A stretch of DNA of 64,000 nt from Rehmannia glutinosa (taxonomy: Eukaryota; Streptophyta; Magnoliopsida; Lamiales; Orobanchaceae): the NCBI GenBank assembly GCA_016081115.2, contig JABTTQ020000653.1:1-64000 (forward strand), given 5' to 3'. Shown in pieces: positions 33,039-43,400 of this stretch. Under the pieces are notes generated by a model, which was not told the DNA's origin, made no database searches, and saw nothing but the letters and a program-made list of their open reading frames with translations. A program made the position numbers and the translations under genes. Positions within the stretch are counted from its first letter, which is position 1. Each line of letters opens with the position of its first letter.

Positions 33039-33560
33039 TGAGACATTGGTGGGGATATTGCAGCAGAATCTACGCCAAGGGTGTCTGAAGGAATCTCTTG
33101 CTGGGAAGCCTCCATCCAACATGGAGGAGATATTGAGCCGAGTGAAAAAGCACATTCGTGTCGAGGAGTCTACCAAGCCTGCGCCTGGCGTCAAGCGCAA
33201 ATCCTAGGAAAAGGAGAAGAGTCAAGCTTGGAAGGGTACAAGGAAGGATAATGGACCAAGCTATACACCTCTCTACCCTCCAATAGCGGATGAGCTAATA
33301 GCCACTCAGAAGAAGGGGATCATTGATCCTCCACAACCACTAAGGAACAACCCTTCGCGAGCATGTTCCAATGTATACTGCAGATATCACAGAGATCGAG
33401 GGCACACCACCGAATACTATTTTGTTTTGAATAAGGAGATAGAGCGGCTTATCCAGAAAGGCCATCTCAAAGGCTACGTGGATCAGAGCAAGTTTCACTA
33501 TGATCCCAGGCCACATGAAGAAGAATCTCTAGAAGACCAGCATCACTCAGATCACCATAG
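33039..33560 (+). pseudogene. Tat-type gag, C-terminal part with zinc-binding motif
   Basis: Continuation of the gag at 31,220-31,557. It reads GILQQNLRQGCLKESL, SNMEEILSRVKKHI, a stop after KRKS, then a CRYHRDRGHTTEYY motif near 33,380-33,420, the Tat-type C..H...GH form, and EIERLIQKGHLKGYV near 33,440-33,480. The cysteine expected after GHTTE is Tyr. A few stops interrupt it. Confidence 0.75.
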
Positions 33561-33719
33561 GAAATAGAGGCACGACAATCACATCACCGAAGTCATCAAT
33601 GTACTCTCTAGAGGTCCAGAAGCAAAGGATGCCCGGAGTGCCCTCTAGGAGTGTAGCATGAATAGAAAAGGATGCCTCTAGGAAAACCCATCCAAAATGA
33701 GAGTCGTGGAGTAGCCTCA

Positions 33720-34260
33720 AGCTAACGGCATGCCAATCACCTTCGACACTCAAGGTTACATCCCAGAGACCCAAGTTCATCTTGACGCCATTATTATATC
33801 AGTTATGCTGGCCAACTTTGTGGTCAGAAGGGTCTTGGTCGACATGGGATGCACGGTGGACGTCATATTTTGGGAAACCTTCGACAAGATAAGAATCAAT
33901 CCAACGCAAGGTGTTACGGTATTGGCACCACTGATTGGCTTCACTGGAGAGGTGAACAAGTCCTCGAGCAAAATCAACCTGCCACTCACACTGTGCATGA
34001 ACGCTCCTCACTAGGTTACGAAGATGGTCCACTTCCTCATAGTATATGCTCCATCTCCGTATAATGTGATTTTGGGAAGGCCAAGCTTGAATCACTTCTG
34101 GGCTATCCCATCTATGGTTCACTTGAAGCTGAAGTTCCCTATAGAATCAGGGGTAGTAGAGACTATTGGAGACATCAAGATGGCTCGGGAATGCTACGTG
34201 GCCACCTTGAAAATGAGCAAGCTACCGAGACCAAATGATGAAAGTTCCTCGCAGATATAA
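33720..34260 (+). pseudogene. Tat-type aspartic protease
   Basis: Two frames joined around a stop at 34,013: the first 33,730-34,012, the second 34,024-34,257. The first has PITFDTQGYIPETQVHLDAI and VRRVLVDMGCTVDVIFW; the active-site D-S/G-G is D-M-G here, so activity is doubtful. The second has YAPSPYNVILGRPSLNHF and the LKFPIESGV and ARECYVA blocks typical of Tat protease ends. It is downstream of the Tat gag on the same strand. No reverse transcriptase follows. Confidence 0.75.
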
Positions 34261-34580
34261 ACGAACTTCTAGGGACTTTAGTATTTTTTTATTTTCAGTT
34301 CATTTCCCCCCAAGAGGCGTTAAAAATTTATTTACATTTTAGTTGTGTTTCCGCCTATAGGGGATAAAGTTTTTTCATTATAATGAATATGAACAAAAAT
34401 TCTTTCACGTTTTCTAATTTGATGTGATGAATGCAGTTAATGGCAACACATTGCGAGGGCGCAATTAATGGCCACATATGGCCAGGGTCAATGACCAGTT
34501 AGATGCTCTCCTCAACAAACCCCATCTTTCCGGCTACGTCCCTAGATGGGAGGGGCCTCATTGCGGGGGTCGTGGGGAGG
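34261..34580. other. Spacer after the protease remnant
   Basis: No coding motif. It begins the GC-rich repeat character near 34,500. Expected RT sequence is absent. Confidence 0.4.
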
Positions 34581-34840
34581 GGATGGCCTCACCCGACTAA
34601 GACCCCAGGTGGGATGACCCCTTTCGGCTAAGACCTTAGATGGGAGGGGCCTGCTCATAAGAGGTCCTAGTAATTTACCTCCTTCGGCTAAGACCCCAGA
34701 GGGGATGGCCTCGCCTGGCTATGATCCCGGGTGGGATGACCCCTTCCGGCTAACACCCCAGATGGGCGGGGCCTCCTCACAAGGAGGTCCTAATAAATAA
34801 TCTTTTTCCTCCAGTTAAGACCCTAGAGGACGGGGCCTCT
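34581..34840 (+). repeat. GC-rich tandem repeat, unit about 122 bp
   Basis: Units starting GGATGGCCTC at 34,581 and 34,703, with a partial third near 34,827 and a degenerate lead-in near 34,530. Within each unit a shorter motif (CGGCTAAGACCCCAG) recurs. Such repeats are common in the non-coding part of Tat/Ogre elements. Confidence 0.8.
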
Positions 34841-35339
34841 TCACCAGAGTCCCACTGAATCCTTCTCCACCATGAAAATGTGCAAGAAAAAGAAGGCGAA
34901 AAGTGTTAACATATGTGGAAAAGATGTAAAAATATAAAGTAATGACTTGGGGAAAATCAAAAGTGGGCGCCCTCCTCCGAGTTCCGGAAGGGCGCCCCAG
35001 TAATCCCAAGGCGGCGCCCTTCTCCAAATTCTGAAGGACGTCTGGTGGTGTTAAGATATGATATAAAATCTAATCTCGCAGAAGAAGTCATACACATATA
35101 ACATAAGTAAAACATGACAAAGGGAATTAATATGCATAAGGAAAATGGAGAAAGCATCCAGCCCTATAGGGCAAAATCAAACATCTCAAGGTCATAGGGA
35201 AGGGAGAAATATCCAAGCACATAGAAGAAATATCTGAGAGCATAAGGTAAGCCGTAAACAGGTCGTTATGAAGAAAAAACTATCGCTGATCAAGAAGGAG
35301 GTGCATCATCTCTGGTAGCAAAATCAGTCTCTATAGGCT
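34841..35339. other. Non-coding part of the Tat-type element
   Basis: AT-rich, with a GGCGCCC-containing block near 34,970-35,040. I see no ORF of known type and no RT or integrase motif. Confidence 0.4.
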
Positions 35340-35987
35340 CAACTCCATATCCACCCGTCGTCAGGAAGATTCGCCAAAGCCTCACTCTCTCCCTCCTCCT
35401 CATCTGAAATGCCGCAGTCCAGGGTGCCAATCATCTCGCTGAAAGCCTTCCCACTCCACTGTAGAAGTTTCTGGCAGTGGCAAATGGCTCTGTCAAAGTA
35501 GACTGAAGACTCCTACAATAGCTTGGACCAGTACTCTAAAGAAGCTATGTATGCCTCAATCGAGCGGGACCTCTCCTGAGCTAGCATATGGGCACCGAAT
35601 GAAGTACGGAGAAAGACCACACATATCTTTGACTCGTGTTTAAGGTGGGCCTTTGCCCACTCAACCAATGAGACTGGATTCCATCGCGACGGTTCACTCC
35701 ACCAGAGAAGAGAGCTCGCGGACCAACACACTGAGAAGCAGCAACACAAGGCTCCATTCGCGGCCTCTTCATTCTCAAAGGGCCTATAGAAGGACGAGGA
35801 GCTAGAGGGGCATCAATATGATCATCAAGCGTGAGCCAGGGCACCTATCACCCTCCTGGAAGGAAGGGCGCCTCTCACTCTCTTGGGGAGAAGGGCGTGG
35901 CCTATCACTTCGAGGTGGGACACTCGAGCTCCCGCCGGTAGCAAACTTCCCCTTTGCCTTCTTCTTCTCCATCTTCTTGAATGCCAT
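35340..35987 (-). pseudogene. Antisense ORF of the Tat-type element, broken
   Basis: On the strand opposite to the gag-protease. It starts at ATG 35,985-35,987 with MAFKKMEKKKAKGKFATGG, then Pro/Ser/Arg-rich sequence. After frame changes it shows SLVEWAKAHLKHESKICVVFLRTSFGAHMLAQERSRSIEAY (in parts, 35,540-35,690) and ALANLPDDGW near 35,350. Tat-lineage elements are known to carry an antisense ORF in this kind of position; no biochemical role is established. The E2 LTR inserted exactly at its start codon. Confidence 0.55.
35983..35987. repeat. Target-site flank of E2, left
   Basis: GCCAT precedes the E2 LTR at 35,988. The partner copy would lie right of the window, so it cannot be tested here. 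Confidence 0.5.
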
Positions 35988-37527
35988 TGTAGGTCCCAAG
36001 GGGTGTGGTATAAGGTTTAGAAAGGGGTTGAATAAACCTTACCAAATTTTCGATTTTAGTCCTTTAAAATAGTTCAACATAGTTGACTCAAATCAGTTGT
36101 GTCCTTGGGGGACAACTTAGTTGGCTATTCAGCTAAGTTACCCACTCAACAGACACGACTGAGATGTTGATAGTATAACTCGGCTGCTTAAGATAAATAC
36201 TTAACTTGGCTGATTTGGTTTTTAACAACGAAAGACTTAACACCCTTTGATTTGTTTAAATCTTGTTTTTAACACTTAGTTTTTAGCACTTAGTTATTTA
36301 TCAGTTGGATAACAAATATAAACTAACAGCAGATATTAAATAGATATGCATGAAAGCAAATGCTGAAAGTAAATTGACACAAGTATTTTTGTAGAGGTTC
36401 GAAGATGGAGTAATTCTTCTAGTCCTCTCTTCTCCAACTCTTGGAGGAATCCACTAAGTAACAAATCACTTTACAAAGCAGTTATCAGTCTGGAGACAGC
36501 CTTGATCACCCAGCTGGCTTCTCTTGCGACTCTGCTTCTTCACGAGGCAACTGCCTTGCTACTTCAACTCACTTCTCAAGTTCACGGTTTTGATCACGAA
36601 GCCCTCCAACAAACTTGATACTTGGTTTGACCTTGAACCTTTCTACAATCCTTCAACTTGGAAAGTAGACCCCTTTTGTTTCTTCAAATATTTTCTCTTC
36701 AACTGATTGAAGTTATCTCTCCTTCACAGCTTATGTTGGATCGAGTTTCTTTGATTTTTAGGCTTGAGAAATATCTTGGTAAGCTTTGAGAACTTGCAGG
36801 TTAATTGCTTGAATATTGCTTAAAAAGTCTGTGTCATTCGTAATCTTTTCTCAAATGCTTCATCAGCCTTTTATAGTGCACATTTAAAATTTGCCCATTG
36901 AAGAGAAAGGCTAGTTTCAAATGTCACTTTGTGTTCGTTGGCTTGTCTTGTCTTGGTCTGCAGCCTTTGTGATATTGACCTTTCCTCGTATTAAATAGCA
37001 TTTCAGCTTTGCAGGTTCTTACACAAGGTGCAGTGTTTCCCATTGGCTCATTACTTTTGCACAATTCTGGGCCAAACACTTTAAGACATGGCAGCTTGAC
37101 ATATTACTATATCGAGTAATATTCTTGACTTTATTCCAATGGATCTAAATCAGTTGTCTTCACTTGACTGCTGCATTTACCCCAGGTGATTTGAGTCTGC
37201 TCCAATCATGGGATTGACTCAACTATCACTTCAACTAATAGACTTGGCTTCTTGAGTTGACTTGACCGACACTTCTCACAGCTGTTCCACAGCTGACTCT
37301 CCTTCAGTCGAGTCCTTGACTTCCTTCTAGGCCATACTCAGCTGACATACATCAGAGTTTTCATTCTAGTCCGCAGTTGACTTCTTGTAATTTAGACTTA
37401 GCTGACTTAACTCAGCTCTTCCAGTCCCATATATTGCAATGCAGAATTACAAGGAAAATGGGGTGCCAACTTCCTAGTCTAAGTTTTACATGGTATCATC
37501 AAAATCTAACAAATAAATTTCCTAACA
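35988..37527 (-). repeat. E2 3' LTR
   Basis: 1,540 bp with edges TGTAGGTCCC and TTCCTAACA. TATA box CTATAAAAGG (minus) at 36,867-36,876. Sequence is clearly the same family as E1 but more diverged from it than E1's two LTRs are from each other. Confidence 0.93.
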
Positions 37528-37542
37528 ATTTCTCCCTTTTTG
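37528..37542 (-). promoter_or_regulatory. E2 poly-purine tract
   Basis: Minus-strand AAAAAGGGAGAAAT beside the LTR start, with one interrupting A compared with E1. Confidence 0.85.
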
Positions 37543-37749
37543 ATAATGCCAAAACTTAAAACATATAACATAAGTAAACAACAAACATACAAGTTGTGCA
37601 GTAACAAAGAATGTATGCTTTGAATAATTATTTTATTGATCATAACATTCTTGTCCTTTACAAAGCTGTTTACAATAAGTATCAAAGTTTTATACAAATA
37701 TGACAAAACAGAGTACATCTAAGCTAAGATACATAGAGAGTGAAAATTA

Positions 37750-38202
37750 CGTTCATGAAGCTATTACAGAAGACTTACACTTATGTATTTGCAACAAGTA
37801 AAATACACGAAGGGGTTCGCAGCACACTTCATTGCCTTTGCTGCTTCCTTATTCTCTCTTCATCTTCAGCCCTTTTTCTATCATCCTCTTGTCTTCTTCT
37901 CTTCCTCTATTTTTTCTCTTTCTTCTTCTTTTCATAAGCTCGTTTAGCAGCAGGGTCATCCCTTCGCTGCCTCTCAAGCCATTCTCTGTTAGCTCTCTCA
38001 TTCTCTTCCTCTTACCTTCTATTTGCTTCAGCTAGCTTGCGTGCAACCTCAAGATTTGCAAGATGGTCATGTCCAACCCAGTATATGATCCCTTTCTTAT
38101 GTGGGTCAACATACGTAACATCCTATGGTCTTGGCCGTGGTTGAGAACCTCTTCCACTGCCACCATGTATTCCCCGTCCTAACTCAATTCCTCTACCTCT
38201 AG
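37750..38202 (-). pseudogene. E2 3' ORF C-terminal tail (Arg/Gly-rich then Lys/Glu-rich)
   Basis: When the Harbinger-like insertion and one TSD are taken out, the 3' ORF frame continues past its TAG (near 40,487) into a PRGRGIELGRG segment, GGSGRGSQPRPRD, a VTYVDPHKKGIIYW segment, then a highly charged helix (ERANREWLERQRRDDPAAKRA, KKKEKKNRGRE). Stops occur at 37,990 and 37,865. RG-rich segments often bind RNA, which would be an inference here. The tail is absent in E1. Confidence 0.55.
38200..38202. repeat. TSD of the Harbinger-like element
   Basis: TAG at 38,200-38,202 and at 40,473-40,475. Three bases fit PIF/Harbinger, though the usual TSD is TAA or TTA. Confidence 0.7.
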
Positions 38203-39234
38203 GGATGCGTTTGGTTCCCAACCTTGATTGGGGAGGATTTATTCTCATAGTATTACATTGCCTTATCCAATGTAACTAATCAAGCTTGTTAAGATGCTTG
38301 GTCTTCTGATTGGGCGATTGGATATCAAGGCCATAAAATAATAAGAAGTTTGCTTGGATATAATAATAACATTTCTTACCTATTGGGCCTCCCCTAATAA
38401 GTGAATTTCCAATGTTAACCTCAAATCAGAACTGGGGATCTAGAGTTATGGACTAATTTACACAAACTGGACACAACACCATCGTCTTTTTTTCTCAACC
38501 TAATTCAATTGAAAAATGACAGTCTAACTATTTTGCAATACATTTATTTCTCAATTAAAAATAGAGTTATAGTTCTGGGAAATTCAAAATACATTACACC
38601 AATGTAGCAGAACACCATTTATTAAAATTTGGAGTAACAAAATGCAATGATATTAGATTATTCCCAGGAGAAATTGTAAAACATTATTTCACAAAATTAA
38701 CTTAACGATATGCTATTGAATGTGTTCGTAGTTGTTTAAACTTTAACTTTTAATCAGAGTAATGGAATGGCAACTATTTGCAGCAACAACCAGTTGAGTT
38801 CAAATCTTAAATAAAATCGCAGTTCAAGGCAAATCACTTACAAATTATATAATTCAAACAACATTATCAAAACAAAGATAAATAAATTGTGAAATTCCTT
38901 CACAGAACCTCAAACATGGAGTTCAACCTATGGCACCAAGAATCCATATCTCATTACATCCACTTAAAATTGTTGTTTACAATATCTCAAATACTAACAT
39001 AACCTGAGAGAATCTGGAAATTTTGGAAAAAAAATTAAAAGGATTAGTTTTAAAAAATATGCCATAATTGTGTATTTATGAAGAAGAAACATTAACCAAA
39101 AAAAGGGAAGTACTGAAAAAGTTTGTCGCGCCCAAATCCGTGCTTGAAAGCCAATTATATAGTCCTATTATTTTAGAAAAGCCACAATTTCATGTTGTTC
39201 TGAAAGCTAGGGTTCCATGGTAGAAGGGTTTTCT

Positions 39235-39243
39235 TTTTTTCAA
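39235..39243. repeat. 9-bp TSD of the Mutator-like MITE
   Basis: TTTTTTCAA at 39,235-39,243 and 40,190-40,198, exact. Confidence 0.85.
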
Positions 39244-40189
39244 GGGTGACGCTATTGGCACCCCCTTTTTTGATGAGTTCACCCATCTTCTAAGTACCCC
39301 ATCCCCTACTTTTTTAAATATGGCACAATTGATGAGTTCACCCCCCTTTTTTTTTTCTAATTTTACCCTTGCACTTATTTTCCCTCCCAAATACACCCAA
39401 AATGATAAACCCAAGGTGCGGCGACGGCGATGGCGACGGAAGAAATTCCACCAAACTTTTTTGTTCCGGTAATGAAAAAATATGTAATATCTTTTAGAAT
39501 ACGCATTTTTTAATTTATTTTAATTTTAAATTTAATACTTCAATTTAATTTCGCACTTATAGTTAGATTACTTAGGTAATTGTTGGGTATAAGTGTTGGG
39601 TAATTGTATTTGTTTGATTCTAGAGTTTCAAATTTTTTTCTTTTTTTTCTGGTTTTTGTCTGAGTTTGGGGAAGAAGACGACGGATGGCACGATGGTATA
39701 CTCGATCGTTCCATAAGGCACGATCGAAAAGTAACTACGATCGTACCATCATGCAAGTGGCACGATTGAAAAGTAACTACGATAGTGCCATCATGCAAGT
39801 GGCACGATCGAAAAGTAACTACGATCGTGCCACACGAGAAAAATTTTAACTACACTGCGATCGTGCCAAGTATCGCACTTTTGTTATTCAACAGTAAATT
39901 TTCAGCTGTAAAAATGCAAAAATAACACACTTTTAAGTTGCAAAATTAAGGATATACTTATATTATTCGACAAAATTAAATATTTTCAATAATGTGAGTG
40001 TTTAAAAATCTAGGGTTTACAAAAACAAATCAGTTTTTTACAAGAACGTGGGTGAGTGTGAGGAAGATGAAGTGTATTGGAAATTATTTATTTAAGTAAG
40101 GGTATCATAGTCTTTTAAACTAATGGCATTTTTGAAATTATATAAAGGGGGTGTACTTAACAATTTTGGGGGTGTCAATAGCGCCACCC
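39244..40189. mobile_element. Mutator-like MITE, 946 bp
   Basis: 22-bp terminal inverted repeats GGGTGACGCTATTGGCACCC... (39,244-39,265) and GGGTGGCGCTATTGACACCC... (minus, 40,168-40,189), two mismatches. The exact 9-bp TSD is the Mutator hallmark. No ORF of a transposase is present. It holds a 42-bp tandem repeat. Confidence 0.85.
39717..39832. repeat. 42-bp tandem repeat with internal palindrome
   Basis: Units starting GGCACGATCGAAAAG at 39,717, 39,759 (GGCACGATTG) and 39,801; a degenerate lead copy lies near 39,687. Each unit contains CACGATCG and, about 20 bp on, CGATCGTGCC or a variant, so each can fold on itself. Confidence 0.88.
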
Positions 40190-40472
40190 TTTTTTCAATT
40201 CAGACGTGTAGTCGTTTTGTTTCCGCTAAACTTGCATCAGTAGAAATGTGGGGTAAGGTTATTTATATTTGGGGCATTTAGGTAAAATAACAATGTAAGG
40301 ATATGAGATGGAAATTAGATCCCACCTTGGGGGTGGGATGTGTTATCAAGATTGTGGCTTGATAAGAGACAGGGCCCTTGGGCCTTGCTTGCTTCAACCA
40401 AACAACCTAATGCTAAGGAATTATTATGAAACTGGGTGATATCACACCCATAAATGCCAACCAAACGCACCC

Positions 40473-40475
40473 TAG
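40473..40475. repeat. TSD of the Harbinger-like element, right copy
   Basis: TAG, matching 38,200-38,202. Target sequence CTCTAG|GAGTAT is restored by joining the flanks. Confidence 0.7.
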
Positions 40476-40482
40476 GAGTATA

Positions 40483-43400
40483 CTATATTGGAGACTTTGA
40501 CTTTCCAGCTGCGTGACTACTGGAAGTTTGTTGCTTATCAGCTATATTACACAATTCCAATCCCTTCTCCCAATACAAGTCCCAGGCTTGAGTAAGAGTC
40601 ATCCCTTGAAAATAACCTTCTCCTTGTAGAGTTTGAAACTCCTTTAGAGATCTGGGCTCAGATCCAACATCAGGCATAGTAATGTCTTTCGGGGGCTTGA
40701 TCGTAGCATAGTCCTTTCCGGCTGGAGGACCACCATATTGCTTCATGATTTCATCAACACGAGCTGACTGCTTCTCAGCTACTTCCTCAAATGCAGCTTC
40801 CAAGGCCTTTCTTTTATCTTTCATGGCCACCTCAGTTCTCTCAATGGGTATGTTCTGGGGTAGCTTGCTGAGAATAGAAGCTGTGACTTCACCTAGCTGT
40901 GGGGTTTCAGCATACATCAATTTCAAAGGGAGATTTTTTGAACTTCCTTCTCCCTCAGCTTTGTCACCTCATTTCTTCATCTCTTCTTTCAATCCCTTCA
41001 GGGCCTCATCTTCCCCCTTTTTGGCATCATCACCAAATTAAAGGGTTAGCCCAGGGAATAATCCACTCAGGATGAAATCTAGTCGGCTGTTGGTAGAATC
41101 CTGCTTTGAGTCTGCTGCATAGTGAGCTTTTCGAAACTCGGAATAAGTAGCCTTTGACTCAGCTGTCACTAATTTCGTTTTCGCCATCAGAAGACTGAAC
41201 TTTTCATTCATGCTATTCTCTAGGCGAGTAATTTTAGTATAGTGATAGTGCTTAAGCAGATCCATATCCGACTTGTGAGAGGTTTCCATCCTCACCATGT
41301 ATTCCTTCATCTGCTGCTGAAACATAGAAGTGTCTGCACTCCATACAATCATCTTGGCAAACAAGGTCTTGAAGTAATGGACCTGCTCCGAACGCATGGT
41401 TGTCTATTGTGCAGCCCATTCCCTTATTCGAACAATAATCCCTCTCAAATCTGCTGTGACAGTAGCATCCCGATTGTCCAATCTCAGATCCATATATGCC
41501 TGGTGTCGTTCCATTTTCTCAATCTCTTCACAGATCTTCTTGAAGGATTCACAGAACTCAGCTGTTGGATTTGACTCAGCTTCCAGCCACACTGCATCGA
41601 AGTTATAGTCCATTGGCACAATCGAATGTGTAGGAACAATGGGCTCTTCTTGCACGGTATATTTCTCTTAGTCTCTGGTAGATTCTTCCTCCATGTCAGG
41701 CATTTTAGCAGTGAATGCGAACATATCCTCAAAAACATCATTGCGCACAAATGGTATCCCTGAAGCTTCACTTTGGGGGTCTTGACCTTGAAGTTCCTGC
41801 AATGATCCATCTCTTTGTGCCTCGGTTGTGGCAGCGTCATCGACAGATGTTGGTGCAGTTGTGGAAGCCTGCGATTGAGCAAGAGGAGGAGTCATTACTG
41901 CTGCAGTTGTGGTAGCCTGCGCAATTAACTCTATCGCAGCTAGAGTAGTTGAGAGTGATTGCTCAGCTGACTGAGCCTCAACAGTTTTAACAGCTTCTTC
42001 GGTCTCAGTAGGTTTGTTTTGTTGAGTTACCTGGTCCTCAGATGTATCATCAGCATCATCGGAAGATGATGAGATCTTGGGAGTTGGCTTATCATCAAAA
42101 TTGAATCTCAGGTGAGCCGTCTTATCACTGACATGGCTCTGAGATTTAAGAACATCCTCAGCCTTGCCCATTGAAGAATCTTCAGGGTGTGTGGACTCGG
42201 CTTCATCCTCTGATCCCAAAAATGATGTGTCTATGTGCTCTTGGGAATCATGAAGGGCGCTGATTTCCTATTCTGCAGCAGCTCCTTCAAGTTGAGGGAT
42301 ATTCTGTTCACCTTGCTCTTTACCTAGGGAAGTCTCAACCTCCCTTAGGCCTTCTTTACCCACAGCAGTCTCAACTGTTGTAGGGCCTTCTACAGTCCCT
42401 TCGACAGCTCAGCTGTCTTAGGGACTTCAAGCGTGGCATCCTTTAGAGTCTTAACTCCTTGGATTGCACTTTCACTGCCCAGAGTCTCAACTCCCAGGGC
42501 ATCTTCATCCTTTGCCTTAGCTGCGGCAGCAGTTTCATTGGCCTTCATAGTAGTTGACATCTCAGCTGAAACAGACACAACTGTTCGAGCGTCGTTAATG
42601 TCACTCTGCTGCTCAATGGTATTCTCTCCTTCGCCTCTGACTTCTTCGTTTGGTCTCCCACAGCATCCTCCGACCCTGTTGTGGTGGAGAGAGTTTCCCC
42701 CTCAGCTGACGCACCAACTGAGTGAACCATGATGGGGTCACTCTGCTCCTGAGACACGACTATTGTTTCCCTTGAGTGTTCAGCCGTAAGGGCAGGTGTT
42801 TCAACACCTTCTTCAGGGTTAGGCTTGTCTTGGGTTCTCAGCTTCATTGTTAATTCCCTTGGAGCCATCTTCAGACTGCACGGGGGACGTGGTCTCAGCA
42901 ATAACAGAGGCAATCTGTTGTGCCACTCCCAAAGGATCAGTCCTAGGAGAGACTTTGGAGGACTCTCTCGGACCTTCTTGAAGACTCATCTTGTGCATGG
43001 CTCTTGATTCTCGAGTGGCCTGTTCTAACTTGGCCTTCTCTGCTGCAGCAACAGGGTCCATGTCCTCCATTTCACTGTCAGTGGACTCATGGATATGCTC
43101 ATGTGTCCCTGTTTGCAGACATATCTTGGATTTCTCCAAGGCTCTGGCTCACTCCTCAGCTTTCTCCTTCTCTTCCTCCTTGATGAGGCGAAGAGTTTCC
43201 ATGCAGCTTTCTCCATTGAGGGCAAATTAGACAGATGCATGTCCAAGGAATCTAAGAAGCTCTTCCTCCTCCTCAATGAACTCAGGATGAGCAAACTGCC
43301 GCCGTGAATAGTCCAGCTTCCATGCCCTCCATTCTCTCTGTCTGCGCTGAATGTCTGGGTAGACTGGAGAGTACATTATTAAATCATCATCTTCATCTTT

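Larger units (their letters stand above)
38203..40472. mobile_element. Non-autonomous PIF/Harbinger-like element, 2.27 kb
   Basis: Ends GGATGCGTTTGGTT (38,203-38,216) and its inverted counterpart AACCAAACGCACCC (40,459-40,472), one mismatch in 14. The GTTTGGTT type terminus and 3-bp TSD support PIF/Harbinger. No transposase is visible. Its core is interrupted by a MITE at 39,244-40,189, leaving about 1.3 kb of its own sequence. It inserted in the E2 3' ORF. Confidence 0.75.

Noticed and set aside
34581..34840. Satellite or centromeric repeat
   Set aside because: Only about two units are present and they lie within a Tat-type element where such short arrays are usual.
39717..39832. CRISPR-like array
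   Set aside because: Units are directly adjacent with no spacers and lie in a plant DNA transposon.
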